Assembly: GCA_963514095.1 (NCBI GenBank)
Contig: OY741273.1
Location: 1,279,001-1,343,000, forward strand
Direction: 5' to 3'
From: Eutrigla gurnardus
Lineage: Eukaryota > Chordata > Actinopteri > Perciformes > Triglidae
Length of the DNA stretch: 64,000 nucleotides
Positions 31,591 through 43,500 of this stretch are shown one piece after another. Every line of letters starts with the position of its first letter. Within the stretch, counting starts at the first letter, position 1. The position numbers and the translations under genes were made by a program. The notes under the pieces were generated by a model, which worked only from the letters and a program-made list of their open reading frames with translations, was not told the origin of the DNA and did not search any database.

Positions 31591-32640
31591 ATTATTATTA
31601 TTATTACTATATAATCTTCATTCAGATGAGAGCTGAAACAGTCCTTACCGATAAAACTATTATTAAGCAATGATCATTTTCTGGTCTTTCTACCTTAAAC
31701 CCTGGAAAACTCATGTTGACTGTATTTGTGAACTATTATAGAGGAATAACTGACAGCAGCGCTCTGCAGTGTTTTGGTGCTCATACACGACTTAGGCCAT
31801 TACTACAGTTTCTACTACCGTTACTTCGCTACCATGCCACCAATGCAATTAGCTACCAAGATGACTAATACTTGACTGTAAAGTTTACTTTGAATAATGG
31901 AAGCTAACTTTGTTATCAACCTCACAGCAGAAGCAAAATGGAGCCCGATGGTGTAAGGTCGCCTCTCAAGGTGCCGCTCTGCCACTTGTGTTCGTCAGAT
32001 CCACCCGTCACTCCTCCACAGTCCAAATATGGTCACTACCTTCCCTTGTTGCAAAAAAGCTGAACTCGTGCTTTAAAACTGGACTCAACAAAGCCTTGGG
32101 TGCTGAGAGCTGCACAAGGTTCAGCGGTGTGATCACTTCCAACACTTTCCATGCGCTGCTTCTTTGCGATGAGAGCAAGTCGGATCTTGAGATTGACCCT
32201 GTTGCCAAAAGCACTGCCTCTGGTCATCCCTGCCAAGACACTGGAACAATTTATAGAGGTACAATGATGACAGCCTATAAAATAAATAATAATAATTACA
32301 GAGCTGGGAGAGGAAGGAATATTCAAAGAAAAAAGTCCCAAGATTGAAGAGGTAAATATAAAAGAAAATCTGATATTCTCTGAGATTAAAGAGGCTAATT
32401 TATAAGAAAATAATCAAGAATTTGTGGCATTATATAGTAATTCATTTATGAGAAGAAGAAAAAAATGCCCAGACTTTACTTTTTTCCCCTCATAAATGTA
32501 CTTGATGATCTTGCCATTTTTACTGTTAAATTTGCTATTTTAATCTCAGAGAAGAGTGTTTTCCTTATAGATTTGTATTTAAAAATGTTTTTTTTGCCTA
32601 CAATGAACCTTTTACTACCTTACTGAAAATTGTTTGATCA
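31591..32640. other. Unassigned, with an unrecognised 145-codon frame
   Basis: An open frame at 31910-32347 (+) contains SSTVQIWSLPSLVAKKLNSC. A second frame starting MEPDGVRSPLKVPLCHLC overlaps it. Neither is recognised and the best frame is ambiguous, so this may be a decayed transposon gene. A short (ATT)n run starts it. AT-rich sequence follows to the L2 boundary. Confidence 0.25.
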
Positions 32641-34330
32641 TGCAATAAATGGATGTCATTCCAGCGGATTTTCAGACAGCTACCGTGAAGCCTCTCCTTA
32701 AAAAACCCACCCTAGACGCTGCTGACATCCAAAGCTACAGACCTGTATCTCTTCTTTCATTCCTCTCTAAAACCTTGGAACGTGCCGCCTACAACCAACT
32801 GTCATCCTATCTCTCGCTGAACAACCTCCTAGACCCTAATCAATCAGGATTCAGGACTGCTCACTCCACTGAGACGGCCCTCCTCACAGTGACCGAGTCC
32901 CTGCGAGACGCCAGAGCCTCATCCCACTCCTCCGTTCTCGTTCTCCTCGACCTATCTGCTACATTCGACACAGTCAACCACCAAATCCTCCTCTCCACTC
33001 TGGCTGAACTTGGCATAACTGACTCTGCTCTCGCCTGGTTCACATCATACCTGACAAATCGCACCTTTCAGGTCACATGGAATGGCTCTATGTCCAAACC
33101 CTGTTCTCTGGACACGGGTGTCCCTCAAGGCTCAGTATTAGGACCGCTTCTGTTCTCACTATACACCAGATCACTAGGTTCTGTTATCACATCGCATGGA
33201 TTCTCCTACCATTGCTACGCAGATGACACCCAGCTGTTCCTCTCTTTTCCCCCGTCCTCTGACACCCACATTGCAACTCGCATCTCGGACTGTCTGGCTG
33301 ACATCTCTGTCTGGACAACTGCACATCACCTCAAGCTTAACCTGAATAAAACCGAACTCCTCTTCATCCCAGGGAAAGACTGCCCTCGCATGGACCTGTC
33401 GGTCACTGTCGAGGGCATCACAGTATTGCCGTCGTCAACTGCGAGGAACCTGGGTGTAATCCTCGATGACCAACTATCCTGCACCCCCAACATCGCTGCT
33501 GTGGCCCGATCCTGCAGATTTGCCCTCTACAACATCCGCAGGATTCGGACCTTCCTCACAAAGGATGCAACCCAACTCTTGGTCCAAGCACTGGTCATCT
33601 CCCGCCTTGACTACTGCAACTCTCTCCTGGCCGGACTCCCGGCCTCTGCGATTAAGCCATTGCAGCGTATCCAGAATGCTGCAGCACGCCTTATCTTCAA
33701 TCTACCCAAATTCTCCCATGTGACCCCCCTCCTCCGTGACCTCCACTGGCTCCCTGTTGCAGCACGCATCCAATTCAAGACGATGACACTGGTCTTCAGG
33801 GCCATCAATGGAACGGCACCCATCTACCTTCAAACACTGGTCAAACCTCATGCCCCGAAGCGAGCACTTCGCTCCTCTACTTCAGCTGGCCGGCTGGTAC
33901 CACCTTCGCTGAAATCAAACAAATGTCGCTCAGCAAAGTCCAGACTCTTCTCTGTTCTGGCGCCTCAGTGGTGGAACGAACTCCCGACTAATGTCAGGAC
34001 AGCTGAGTCATTTGCCATTTTCCGAAAAAGGCTCAAGACTCACCTGTTCAGACTTCACCTCGACTAGCATGACCCACTAACCCCCCCCCCCCCAAAAAAA
34101 AAAAAAAAAAGAATAATACCCTTACCTATAGCACTCTGATCGTAGCACTGTTGCTCTTGAAGTACTAGTTTACTCAGATGAGGACCTAACACTTGTTCTA
34201 TTTTTAGCTCTTACTTTATCGGCAATGATTCATTGTGGTTTCCTTGTTTCCTTCTTTTGACAAATGTACTTATTGTAAGTCGCTTTGGACAAAAGCATCT
34301 GCTAAATGACCTAAATGTAAATGTAAATGC
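32641..34330 (+). mobile_element. L2-clade LINE, 5' truncated, with 3' tail
   Basis: Carries an uninterrupted reverse-transcriptase frame (32649-34067). It then has a C/A-rich run (34081-34111) and the standard fish L2 3' end: gtaagtcgctttggac, then 'aaaagcatctgctaaatgac', then short taaatg repeats to about 34330. The endonuclease half of ORF2 is missing, as expected for 5' truncation. Confidence 0.9.
32649..34067 (+). CDS. L2 reverse transcriptase, truncated ORF2, open
   Basis: 472 residues without a stop. Motifs in order: FQTATVKPLLKKPTLD near the N-terminus, YRPVSLLSFLSKTLERA, FRTAHSTETALL, VLLDLSATFDTVNH (first catalytic Asp), GVPQGSVLGPLLFSLY, CYADDTQLF (YADD active site), LNLNKTELLF, then the L2 C-terminal block LDYCNSLLAGLPASAIKPLQ and LHWLPVAARIQFK, ending RLKTHLFRLHLD. 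All RT active-site residues appear intact. The start ATG is only where the truncated element happens to open; it is not a natural start. An uninterrupted frame suggests a fairly recent insertion. Confidence 0.88.
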   Translation: MDVIPADFQTATVKPLLKKPTLDAADIQSYRPVSLLSFLSKTLERAAYNQLSSYLSLNNLLDPNQSGFRTAHSTETALLTVTESLRDARASSHSSVLVLLDLSATFDTVNHQILLSTLAELGITDSALAWFTSYLTNRTFQVTWNGSMSKPCSLDTGVPQGSVLGPLLFSLYTRSLGSVITSHGFSYHCYADDTQLFLSFPPSSDTHIATRISDCLADISVWTTAHHLKLNLNKTELLFIPGKDCPRMDLSVTVEGITVLPSSTARNLGVILDDQLSCTPNIAAVARSCRFALYNIRRIRTFLTKDATQLLVQALVISRLDYCNSLLAGLPASAIKPLQRIQNAAARLIFNLPKFSHVTPLLRDLHWLPVAARIQFKTMTLVFRAINGTAPIYLQTLVKPHAPKRALRSSTSAGRLVPPSLKSNKCRSAKSRLFSVLAPQWWNELPTNVRTAESFAIFRKRLKTHLFRLHLD

Positions 34331-34731
<401 letters not shown>

Positions 34732-35109
34732 TTTCTTTACTGATTTATTTGACGTGAATCCACTTCTTATTCACCTCAAATCCACCTTGTAAATGAAACA
34801 GAAAGTATGACAAAACGAACACCGTTACCTTAATATAAAGGAAATAACATGTAAAACAAGGTTTAACAACGTAAAATAACTAACATACCTCGTTGGCTAC
34901 ATGCCTCAGAGGAAATAGTTCTTGATCGCTTCAATTATTACAAAGTTAAAGTCCATCATGAGCAGCGCCACACTTTACGAGAGCACTTAATTGCTTGTTC
35001 ACGCTGCCTGCTGCAAACCTTAATGTGGGATTTTTGTTGATCTTTGATGACAACACATTCTTCATCTGGGATGTTTTCCATCACTTTCTCACTATTTGAA
35101 ACAAACTTC

Positions 35110-35301
35110 TCAGATAGAAAGTCTCAGATTGCCAGTGCAGCACAGTTCTCTTGATTCCTTTTCAGTTTGAACACTTGTGAGGCCACCATCAACAGAAGTT
35201 TCTTTGAATGAAATGTGGTGGAATATTCTCTCGACATCACACATAACTGCGATGGAACCCTTTTGGAAACGGCATAGGACACCCACCAGTGTGTTCGTCA
35301 A
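35110..35301 (-). pseudogene. BEL/Pao reverse transcriptase fragment
   Basis: The - strand frame reads MTNTLVGVLCRFQKGSIAVM then CDVERIFHHISF. LTNxLxGVLxRFRKGxxAxMCDVExMFHQ is a signature of BEL/Pao RT around the first catalytic Asp (CDVE). The frame degrades after KETSVDGG. No complete RT remains. Confidence 0.7.
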
Positions 35302-35537
35302 ATCAGGACCAGATGGTCATTGAGGGATGTATCTTTGAACTTGGCTGAACAATCAAATACTGCACATATTTTCCTTGATTTCTGTGGATGATAGACTCCA
35401 TGATGTGGAATATTCCAAGCTATATTGTGTCGATTTTTTCCTCAGGGACCTTCTCTGAATCCCCACATGAGATGATATTGTCAATAAAGTCCACAAAGTC
35501 TTTGTATTAAATTTGATCAGTCTTCTTGCAAGACAGT

Positions 35538-35753
35538 TCAGTCAATGAATTGCACGTCTTGTTGTTGGGTAATTTCGGTCTTTCCTCTTTGAATGGTCAT
35601 TTCAAAGTGACCACTGTCTTTTTGTGTGACGGATTCTCTCATCTTTGCCAGAAACTTTAGATCTTCTTGAGACATTGGGTCCTCTTCTCCAGCTCTTTCT
35701 GAGAAGTCTGACTTAAGAACTCTTATGATGTCCGAGGGAGTGATTTCTTTCAC
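35538..35753 (-). pseudogene. BEL/Pao pol fragment upstream of RT
   Basis: The frame MKEITPSDIIRVLKSDFSER, EDPMSQEDLKFLAKM, then GHFEM resembles the linker between protease and RT in BEL elements. It is 71 aa with no catalytic residues. Confidence 0.55.
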
Positions 35754-35823
35754 TGTGGTTCGAATGACATAGTGAACTTCAGTTTTATAATTGAGAGAAG
35801 GCTCAATATCTGGGCTGTGATGG

Positions 35824-36010
35824 AATAGTCTATTTTGCTTAGGAAGGTTCCTAATTGAAGAAGTAACCCAGAAGTAAACAAGTGGCCGCCATGATAAGAG
35901 CTGTTTAATTATCTAAATGCAAAGGAAAGGATCTCCAATGATCCTTTCAGAGCTCCTTTAGCATAGGCCACAATTCTTTGCGAGAGCAACATTTAAAGTG
36001 ACGCACACCT
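35824..36010. mobile_element. MITE fragment inside BEL, 'gcttaggaaggttcctaa' family
   Basis: atagtctattttgcttagga through 'caattctttgcgagagcaac' matches the reverse complement of 58150-58380 closely. There it forms one end of the TIR-bearing element at 57578-58386. Confidence 0.75.
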
Positions 36011-36117
36011 TGGTCTTCATGAAAACAAACAATATGCTTATTTGCATATTGAACAATTACTTTCATGTAGTCATTGGAATTCCGTTAATAAAAGTGTGTG
36101 GACACCAATAACATCAT

Positions 36118-36303
36118 TCAGCAGATCCTCAGATAAAGCCACTGTCGATTGTGATAATGGCTGCTTTGCAGATTTGACTTGCGTTCTCCATTTGTCATAA
36201 ATATAGTTGAACCTTTGTTGGAGCCCTTTAATTTGCCATCTTCCATTTCTTTACCCTTTGCTGTCAGGGTTCTTTCTCTTCGACTTTGTCTTGGATGCTG
36301 CAC
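36118..36303 (-). pseudogene. BEL/Pao gag N-terminal fragment
   Basis: The - strand frame has QSRRERTLTAKGKEMEDGKL then KGSNKGS. The RRxRxLTxKGxEM pattern is the usual start of BEL gag. It lies next to the right (5') LTR, as expected. Confidence 0.6.
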
Positions 36304-36907
36304 TTCTTGCTCAGTTTCAGCACCATCAGCTTCTTCTTCACTATCCCTAAGTAAACTGCCTTAACTTATTTTCCTAAATGACACTTATATATTATTAAGT
36401 TATATTATTAATCTCTTTAAAGAAAACGTATTCACTCTTTAAACTTAACACCTTAACTGTACATGTACATTGTGCATTTCAAGTCACTTTGATGAGCAGC
36501 TGAGTGAAATGTTCACTATACACACACAACAGCAGCTCTCATCCTTCGTGCTTCCGTAATTGGCAGCTCGTTAACGATCTGCGTCGGCTAATCCTTTGAT
36601 GTTGCCGTCTATGGACAGTTCGAGTTTTCACTGTAAATCCTCCGAAGCATATGCAGACACAAGTGGTTTTCTTTACTGATTTATTTGACGTGAAACCACT
36701 TCTTATTCACCTCAAATCCATGTGAAAACTAAACAGAAAGTATGACAAAACGAACACTTATCTTAATATAAAGGACACAAATAACGTAAAACAAGGTTTA
36801 ACAACGTAAATAATAACTAACATACCTCGTTGGCTGCATGCCTCTCAGCGGAAATAGTTCTTGATCTCTTCAATTATTACAAAGTTAAAGTCCATCACAC
36901 TTTATGA

Positions 36908-38644
36908 GAATTTGTATATAATTTAGTGAGAGAATAAGCAAGATAAATAACTAACCATCCAGTAAGTGTGTGCTAACCGTCCAGTCAGTGTGTGAACTAG
37001 CCATTCAGTCAGTGTGTGAACTAACCATCCTGTCAGTGCACCAGTCTTGCTGCTTCATGGTGTGTTCAGACCAAATCCCTCCTTGTTCCCAAGAACTTCA
37101 GGTTGATCTGTTCCCGGGAGGACAGTTACTTTGTTTCTACTTAGGCTGAACATACAGCCCCCGATAGACACACTGAACGGCTGTTTGTTTGGTCCTGATA
37201 CACCTGCATGTCCCTGTTTCAACACGTTTAACATCATCTTGTATCTCGAGGTGTTCTGTATCAGGTAAGTAATGAACACGGTGGCGTTGTGGACTCCTAA
37301 GAAGGACACAGTCCAGCCCTAATCCAGGATCATAGATCTGGTTCTGTGTGTACAGGAGATGAACTATATCCAGTCTCTCTATATCCAAGCTCAGCTTGTT
37401 GGGCTAATTACTGTTATGGATTTACTATGTTGTAATTATTATGTTGGTCTTTTCTGTCTATCCTGGCAGGGGCCTTGGACAGAGGATGTCGTTTATTGTA
37501 CGGATTGTGAAGCCACGGGGCAGATTTCAGATATTGGTCTATAAATCAATTTCATAAATATGAATTCCATTGAAATTTCAGTGTTTTCTAGGAAAACAAC
37601 CCCTGAACATTAGAAGTTCGACAGACTAGATTTCCTGTTATTTTTAAATTAAAAAAATAATTTGTATTTTAATTAATATTCTATTAAATTATTCCAATAT
37701 TATATTGCTCTTCATTTTTAACAAAAAGGCTACGCAGCTCTGCTGACAGTAGACTTGTCCATGTTTGCAACTTGTCATACGCTGCTAAATCTGCCTCTTT
37801 TATTCACATTTTATCTGAATATAATCCAGCAGGAGATTTTCATCATTACTCTGTGGTCTCTGTGGTTTCCTGTGGTCATGTGACCCTGAAGGATCCTCAT
37901 GTTGACATGTGTCCTCGTGGAGCAAAGGCGTTGTGGTTTATCAAATGTTCAGCTCTCACGCCACAATGTGTTTGAATCTGTTTGTTCATCAGTCATTGTA
38001 AAGGTCTCTCCTTAGTTTCCTGTTTTCTGTGATTCAGGACAGGAGGTGGTGTTTTTCGGTCCTGATCCAAGTTCTAGATTATCTGCTGATACTTAGTCTG
38101 AAACGTTATATTTAATCGCTAGATATCTGACACATTGATCACAGGACATAAACATCTAATAAATCTGATACAATTTATTTTTCAGGACCTACTTGATCCA
38201 GATACAGATGGTCTCAGTCCACTTCCATCCAAACTGCATGACCACTTCAAATAAATACTGAAAAGCAACCAGTTTAGTGTAGTATTACTGGTGAGTCTGT
38301 CCAACAGAGTGACTCAGATGAGCTAAAAAAAGACGACTGAACTGAAACAGAAAAGATGAAGTGGACTCAGAGTCACATCTGGATCTAAATTTAAACTTCT
38401 CTGTGTGATGACTATCTGCTGACCTCTGACCTCCTTCTCACTGGTGAACTCTGATGCCTTCTACATGAACACAGAAGCACCGTGACTCTCTACTGTCGTC
38501 TCTGTTTGCTTAATGTTGATTGTTAATATTGTTCCTGGAGACAAATGATCCAGATCATCAGGACCGTGACCAGGATGCTTCTCGTTTCCATATATGGCTG
38601 TGGGCGTGTCTCCTGTGGCTGTTATAAATGTGTTTGTTCCTCAG
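36908..38644. other. Intergenic region between rnf168 and tm4sf19, mostly unassigned
   Basis: Starts with three to four imperfect repeats of 'aaccatccagtcagtgtgtg' (36950-37035). A - strand exon-like frame lies at 37055-37290 (separate entry). A + strand frame at 37772-37975 is not recognised. No transposon ends were identified between 37300 and 38640. Confidence 0.35.
37055..37290 (-). other. Exon-like frame, unrecognised protein
   Basis: On the - strand a strong acceptor (tgtgtccttcttag, about 37291-37304) opens an in-frame stretch VHNATVFITYLIQNTSRYKM, then VSGPNKQPFSVSIGGCMFSL, ending EVLGNKEGFGLNTP and a stop at 37055. The residue mix (alternating hydrophobic, Asn sequons) looks protein-like, but I do not recognise the family. 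It could be a terminal exon of an unknown gene or an old transposon. Confidence 0.22.
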
Positions 38645-38697
38645 AATGACTCTGAATTGGACCGTCATCTGTTTAGCAGCCGCAGCAATTGTTCAGG
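38645..38697 (+). other. Orphan exon-like sequence encoding a signal peptide-like start
   Basis: Acceptor-like gtttgttcctcag precedes ATG at 38646. The 17 codons read MTLNWTVICLAAAAIVQ, then a consensus phase-1 donor cagg|gtgagt at 38698. A hydrophobic leader ending at a phase-1 donor is typical of secreted or Ig-type genes. Joining it to tm4sf19 exon 1 would be out of frame, so it could also be a 5'-UTR exon with an upstream ORF. No following exon was found. Confidence 0.3.
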
Positions 38698-39623
38698 GTG
38701 AGTTGGATTAATTATGACATTATCACATGAATCATGTGAAACGATTATTATCAGGAGCAGTTGACGACCAATATATTCATATTTATATAATGATATCTAT
38801 TAGTTAGTCTATTAGTTTTACTGTCTTTCTATCATGTTTAATCAGGTTAAACTCTCAATACAATTCAGATTTATTTTTAAAGAGTAAAACTGGAATGTTT
38901 TGTCAATGACTATTAATCTGCAACAATTAATTTATTAATTTATATTCTTAATAATTAATTAAACAAAAAGGAGACCTGCTTATATAAAACATATCAACAG
39001 TTTAATCCACTAAAATCTACAGGAATCCTTTAAGAAGATGGATCCATGGATTTAATTACTTTGTAATTATTGTCTACATTTATATAAATCTAAATTAAAA
39101 TAGGGTTCTCGTGTTGTCGGATAATGAATAAATAAGCAGCTGTTTGTCATCAACAGAATAACCCAAAACATAAAGGAGTGCATCTCTATTCAAATGTTTT
39201 AGTTGCCGAAACTGAACCAAACTTTAACGGTCAGATTAAAACATGTTCATATCCAGAATGTTTTTGAAAGTGAGTATAAGCTTGTTTGTTTGATGTTTAT
39301 GTCTGAGGAGCTGTTAATCAATAGAGGATTGTTTTATTATATGTTATATAATGTATTAATGTTAAATATAAAGGACCAACTATAGAACCCTGTGGAGCGC
39401 CATGTGCCGCTGTGTTATTATTCACCTGATCTAGGGCACTTCACTCCACCGCTACATTTTGTAATCTTCCTTTTGAGAGTGGAAATGTGATCACTTTGCT
39501 TTGTGTCACCAGCTTTATCATACTTTATTTGCCAAAAAAAAAAAAGATTTATAAGCTTTTAACAAAGCTGAGACTATAATTCCCCCGGCAGTCTAGACCT
39601 AAAGCAGCATAACTAAGAGCACA
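38698..39623. other. AT-rich, unassigned
   Basis: No gene or repeat was recognised. A 60-codon frame at 39203-39385 has no features of a known protein. Confidence 0.3.
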
Positions 39624-40075
39624 GTGGGGAACAGTGTCTGCCTCCCGAACCAGAACCAGGAGATAGTTCCACAAAAGAGGAGCTTGATGACTGAAAGCTC
39701 TGGACCCTGTTCTAATTTTGGAGACTTTAGGAACTACAAGTAACCCTTTATTCTGTGAGCGTAGTGCTCTAGCAGGACAGTAGGGTTTAATGAGCTCTTT
39801 AAGATATGATGGTGCCTGACCATTAAGAGCCTTGTAAGTGAGGAGAAGGATTTTAAATTCTGTATTGGATTTTACTGGCAGCCAGTACAGAGAAGCTAAT
39901 ACAGGAGAAATGTGATCCCTTCTTCTAGTTTTAGTCAGAACACGAGCTGCAGCATTCCGGACCAGCTGGAGAGATTTAGAGATTTATTAGAACAGCCTGA
40001 TAATAAGGAATTACAATAGTCCAGCCTTGAGGTAACAAATGCATGGACAAGTTTTTCTGCATCAGATAACTCCAA
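39624..40075 (-). mobile_element. LINE (L2/CR1-like) 3' fragment
   Basis: gggaacagtgtctgcctccc through 'ccagccttgaggtaacaaat' matches 23870-24190 and 50265-50680. The - strand encodes the same RT C-terminal block, now with frameshifts. Confidence 0.75.
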
Positions 40076-40390
40076 GGTTTCTTACAGTAGTATTTGAGGG
40101 GATGGCAATCCCATCAATAGTACTGATCTTCGTCAGCACTTCTGTTGTTTATCATAGAGGAGACATTCAAATGACTTCAGTCCGTCCATTCAATGCTTAC
40201 AACGCCGCTAATGCTCAACTGAAGAACCAATACAAATGAGTCAGAACTGGAATAGATAAGAATTTCATTATTGCAACTATTCATGATAAGTATTGATCAG
40301 CACATTGATGATTGATGACTGATCCAAGAGGTTTTGTAAGGATTTGTGGAGATGAAGATAAGGATAAGCATTTTGCTAACCCTCTGACAG

Positions 40391-40567
40391 ATGTGTGTGT
40401 CCAGGTGTCTGTGGTGTGTGGCCGTCTCTCTGGTTCCCATGGCGATCATCTGCATGCTGTCCAACCTCCTGTTGCTGCTTCCTGAACTGAAGATCCACTA
40501 CCTGTTGGAGGGTCATGTGACCAGAGAGGCCACCTGGGCCACGGGGGTGTGGGGGTCTGGCTTCCTG
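40391..40567 (+). CDS. tm4sf19: tm4sf19 coding exon 1
   Basis: Residues 1-59: span 1 (WCVAVSLVPMAIICMLSNLL), first loop (LKIHYLLEGHVTREATWATG) and the start of span 2 (VWGSGFL). An in-frame TGA lies six bases before the ATG. An AG directly before the ATG may be a 5'-UTR acceptor. Donor ctg|gtcagt at 40568, phase 0. Confidence 0.88.
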
Positions 40568-43500
40568 GTCAGTGTGTGTGTGTGTTTGACTCATGTATGA
40601 CACAGTTGAGTGTATTTTAGTTTGTTTATTGTAGTGTTTAGTCACATGTTCTAGTTTATTTTCATCCTCTGTTTGTCCAGATTTAAATTGAATGTTACTG
40701 CTGAAGTCATCTGACTCACAGTAAGTAGACTGCGTGCATTATGGTGTGAGTATTAGTGTGACTGTGTGTGTGTTAGTGTATATCACACAGAACTATTCTC
40801 TCCTTCTGTTATCTGCTTGTTGCCATTTTTTATCAACATTCTTGGAGCAACAGCCATCACGCTGAAAACATCTGGCTGAAAACTGTGGCAGTGGCGATCT
40901 GTTGGTGTGATGACGTCCATCCCAGTGAGCTCTGCCAGAGATCATATTCACCTCATGGAAACATCCTGTTTGACTTTTTTTATCACATGGTCGACATCAG
41001 TCTTTGAACGTATTATGTGGTGTTTCCTTTTACAAGGATTTAACCACTTTAAGTCCACGCCTCGCCTCCACACATTGTCGGTAGGTGGCTTGTGCGGCGG
41101 TGTGCAAAGTCTCTTATGGCCCATTAACATCTTTGTTTCCTGGCAGTAATTTTACAGCTCTGATCGCTGGTGACCTGACTGGTCACCACAGTGTGATGTC
41201 GCTTCCAAAAGTCGATTCTGTTCCAACTTTTCACTGCAGGCCTCTGTATTTAATTTTAGCAGCCCCTGTCACCGCCACAGATTAAACATACTCAAACACA
41301 TTCAAACTGATCGGGAGGACTGGAGTTTTGATTTCAAGGCACATGCCCTGAGTAATGAACAGAATCAAGAATTGTTCTTTTATGAAGCAGCATTCAAATG
41401 TCATCAATGAATACATTTCAAATGTTCAAATGATACATGCTTCTAGTGGCCTCTCTGGCGGTAGATGGAACTGCAGGCGAGCCTCTGGGACTCATCTCCC
41501 TCACACAACAGTGTCGACTGTCTCTCATCTGCGTGATGCCTTCAAATGCTCCACACTGAAAGGAAACTGTTTCAGGTCTGGGTATATGAGATCAAATGTG
41601 CACTTCAATGTGCACCTCCCCTTCAGCATCTCAGCAGGTGACAGTCCTGTTGTTGAATGTGGAGTGATGCGATAACTGAACAAAACTCTGTTCGGTTTTG
41701 TCTCCAAGGTGTCACCAGTGGTTTTTTTCATGAGCGATTTGAAAGTCTGCACAGCTCTTTCAGCTAACCTGTTGGATGAGGGGTGATACGGTGCTGATGT
41801 GACATGTGTGATACCATTTTGTTTGTTCACTCATAAAACATGTTTCATTATCCGACACAATCATCTCAGGAATACCATGGGTACTAAAACTATTCCTCAA
41901 ACAGTTTACTGTGCTTTCTAATGTAGCTGACGGTACAGGATACACCTCCAGCCACTTTGAATGTGCATCCACAATCACTAAAAACATTTTACCCATAAAA
42001 GGACCAGCATAATCGATGTGTAGTCATCCATGGTTTCTCAGGCTACTCCCATGGATGGACACATGCAGGTGTTTTTCCTTTGTTCTTGATATGTGGTGCA
42101 TGACTTTACCTTGGCCTCAATGTCAGTGTCCATGTGAGGCCAGCACATGTAACTTCTTGCCAGGCCTTTCATGCGGATCATTCCAGGATGTGACTGATGT
42201 AGTTAGGTGCTCGTCCCCTCTCCGGTATCACAATGCGGGCACCCCACAGCACACATCCGTCCTGTACACTCAGTTCATGTTGTCTCTGTTTGTAAGGTAT
42301 GAAGTCTGTGTCAGAGTCATTTGACCATCCTCTCATAACATACTCACGTACCCTTGAGAGTATGGGATCCTTAGTTGTCAACTTCTGCATGTGCTCTGAC
42401 GTCATTAATGAACCTTACTCCTGGTCCAGCATTAACAACTGCTCCTCTGGTGCTGGACAACTGGGTTCTTCGGGTAATGGCAGGCATCAGCTTTACTATT
42501 GTCTTTTCCTGCTCTGAACACCATGACATACTCATATGCTCTTAACAGTACCGCCCACCTCATGATGCGCTGAGATCTGTGGTACAGCTTTCATCTCATG
42601 AAATAAACTTATCAATGGCTTATCTGTGCAAATCACAAATTTTCGTTCATACAGATATTTCTGAAAATCCCGTACTCCAAAAATCACAGCTAATCCTTCT
42701 TTATCCAGCTGCCAGTAATTCTTTTCAGCAGCAGCAAGTGTTCGTGATGCAAAGCCTATAGGCTTCTCCTCACCATCTGGCATACGATGAGCGAGTACAG
42801 CTCCCACTCCATAAGGGGAAGCATCACAGGAGAGTATCAGTTCTTTTCTTTCATCATAATGCACCAACACCTTGCTGGATTGTAACAGCTCTTTTGACTG
42901 TTTGAAAACGGTTTCTTGCTCTGGCCCCCAGGACCACTGTTTTTCTGGGCAGTTTGTGCAGCGGTGCCGGTAGTGTGGACAGATTGGGTAAGAACTTATT
43001 GTAAAAGTTCAGCAGCCCCAAATAAGCTTTGAGTTCAGTCACTGAGGTTGGTGCTGGAGCATCCTGCACTGCTTTCACTTTTGCTGGGACTGGATACAGC
43101 CCCATCTTGTCGACTCCATGTCCTAGAAAGGTCAATTCTTCCTCCATGAACTGGCATTTGCTCCTTTTTAAGCGTAGTCCCGCATAATTCAGTCATTGCA
43201 GTACCTTGTCTAAAGTCTGAAGGTGATCGTTGTCATCCTTTCCAGTCAGAATGATGTCATCTAGGTAAACTGCTACATTATTTAGTCCCTGCAGTACACC
43301 CTCTATTGTACGCTGGAAAATGGCTGGAGTGGAACTCACACCAAAAGGTAACCTTGTATATCTAAACAGCCCCTTATGTGTATTTACTGTGACATATTTT
43401 CTTGACTCTTCATCTAGCACAATCTGTTGGTAGGCATGACTCATATCTAACTTTGAGAATTTTTCTCCTCTCGATAAACTAGCAAGCATTTCCTCCATTT

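Noticed and set aside
38646..40567. Signal-peptide exon as the first coding exon of tm4sf19
   Set aside because: Splicing 38697 to 40391 puts the tm4sf19 frame out of phase, and L6 proteins start with a short MC-type N-terminus as found at 40391.
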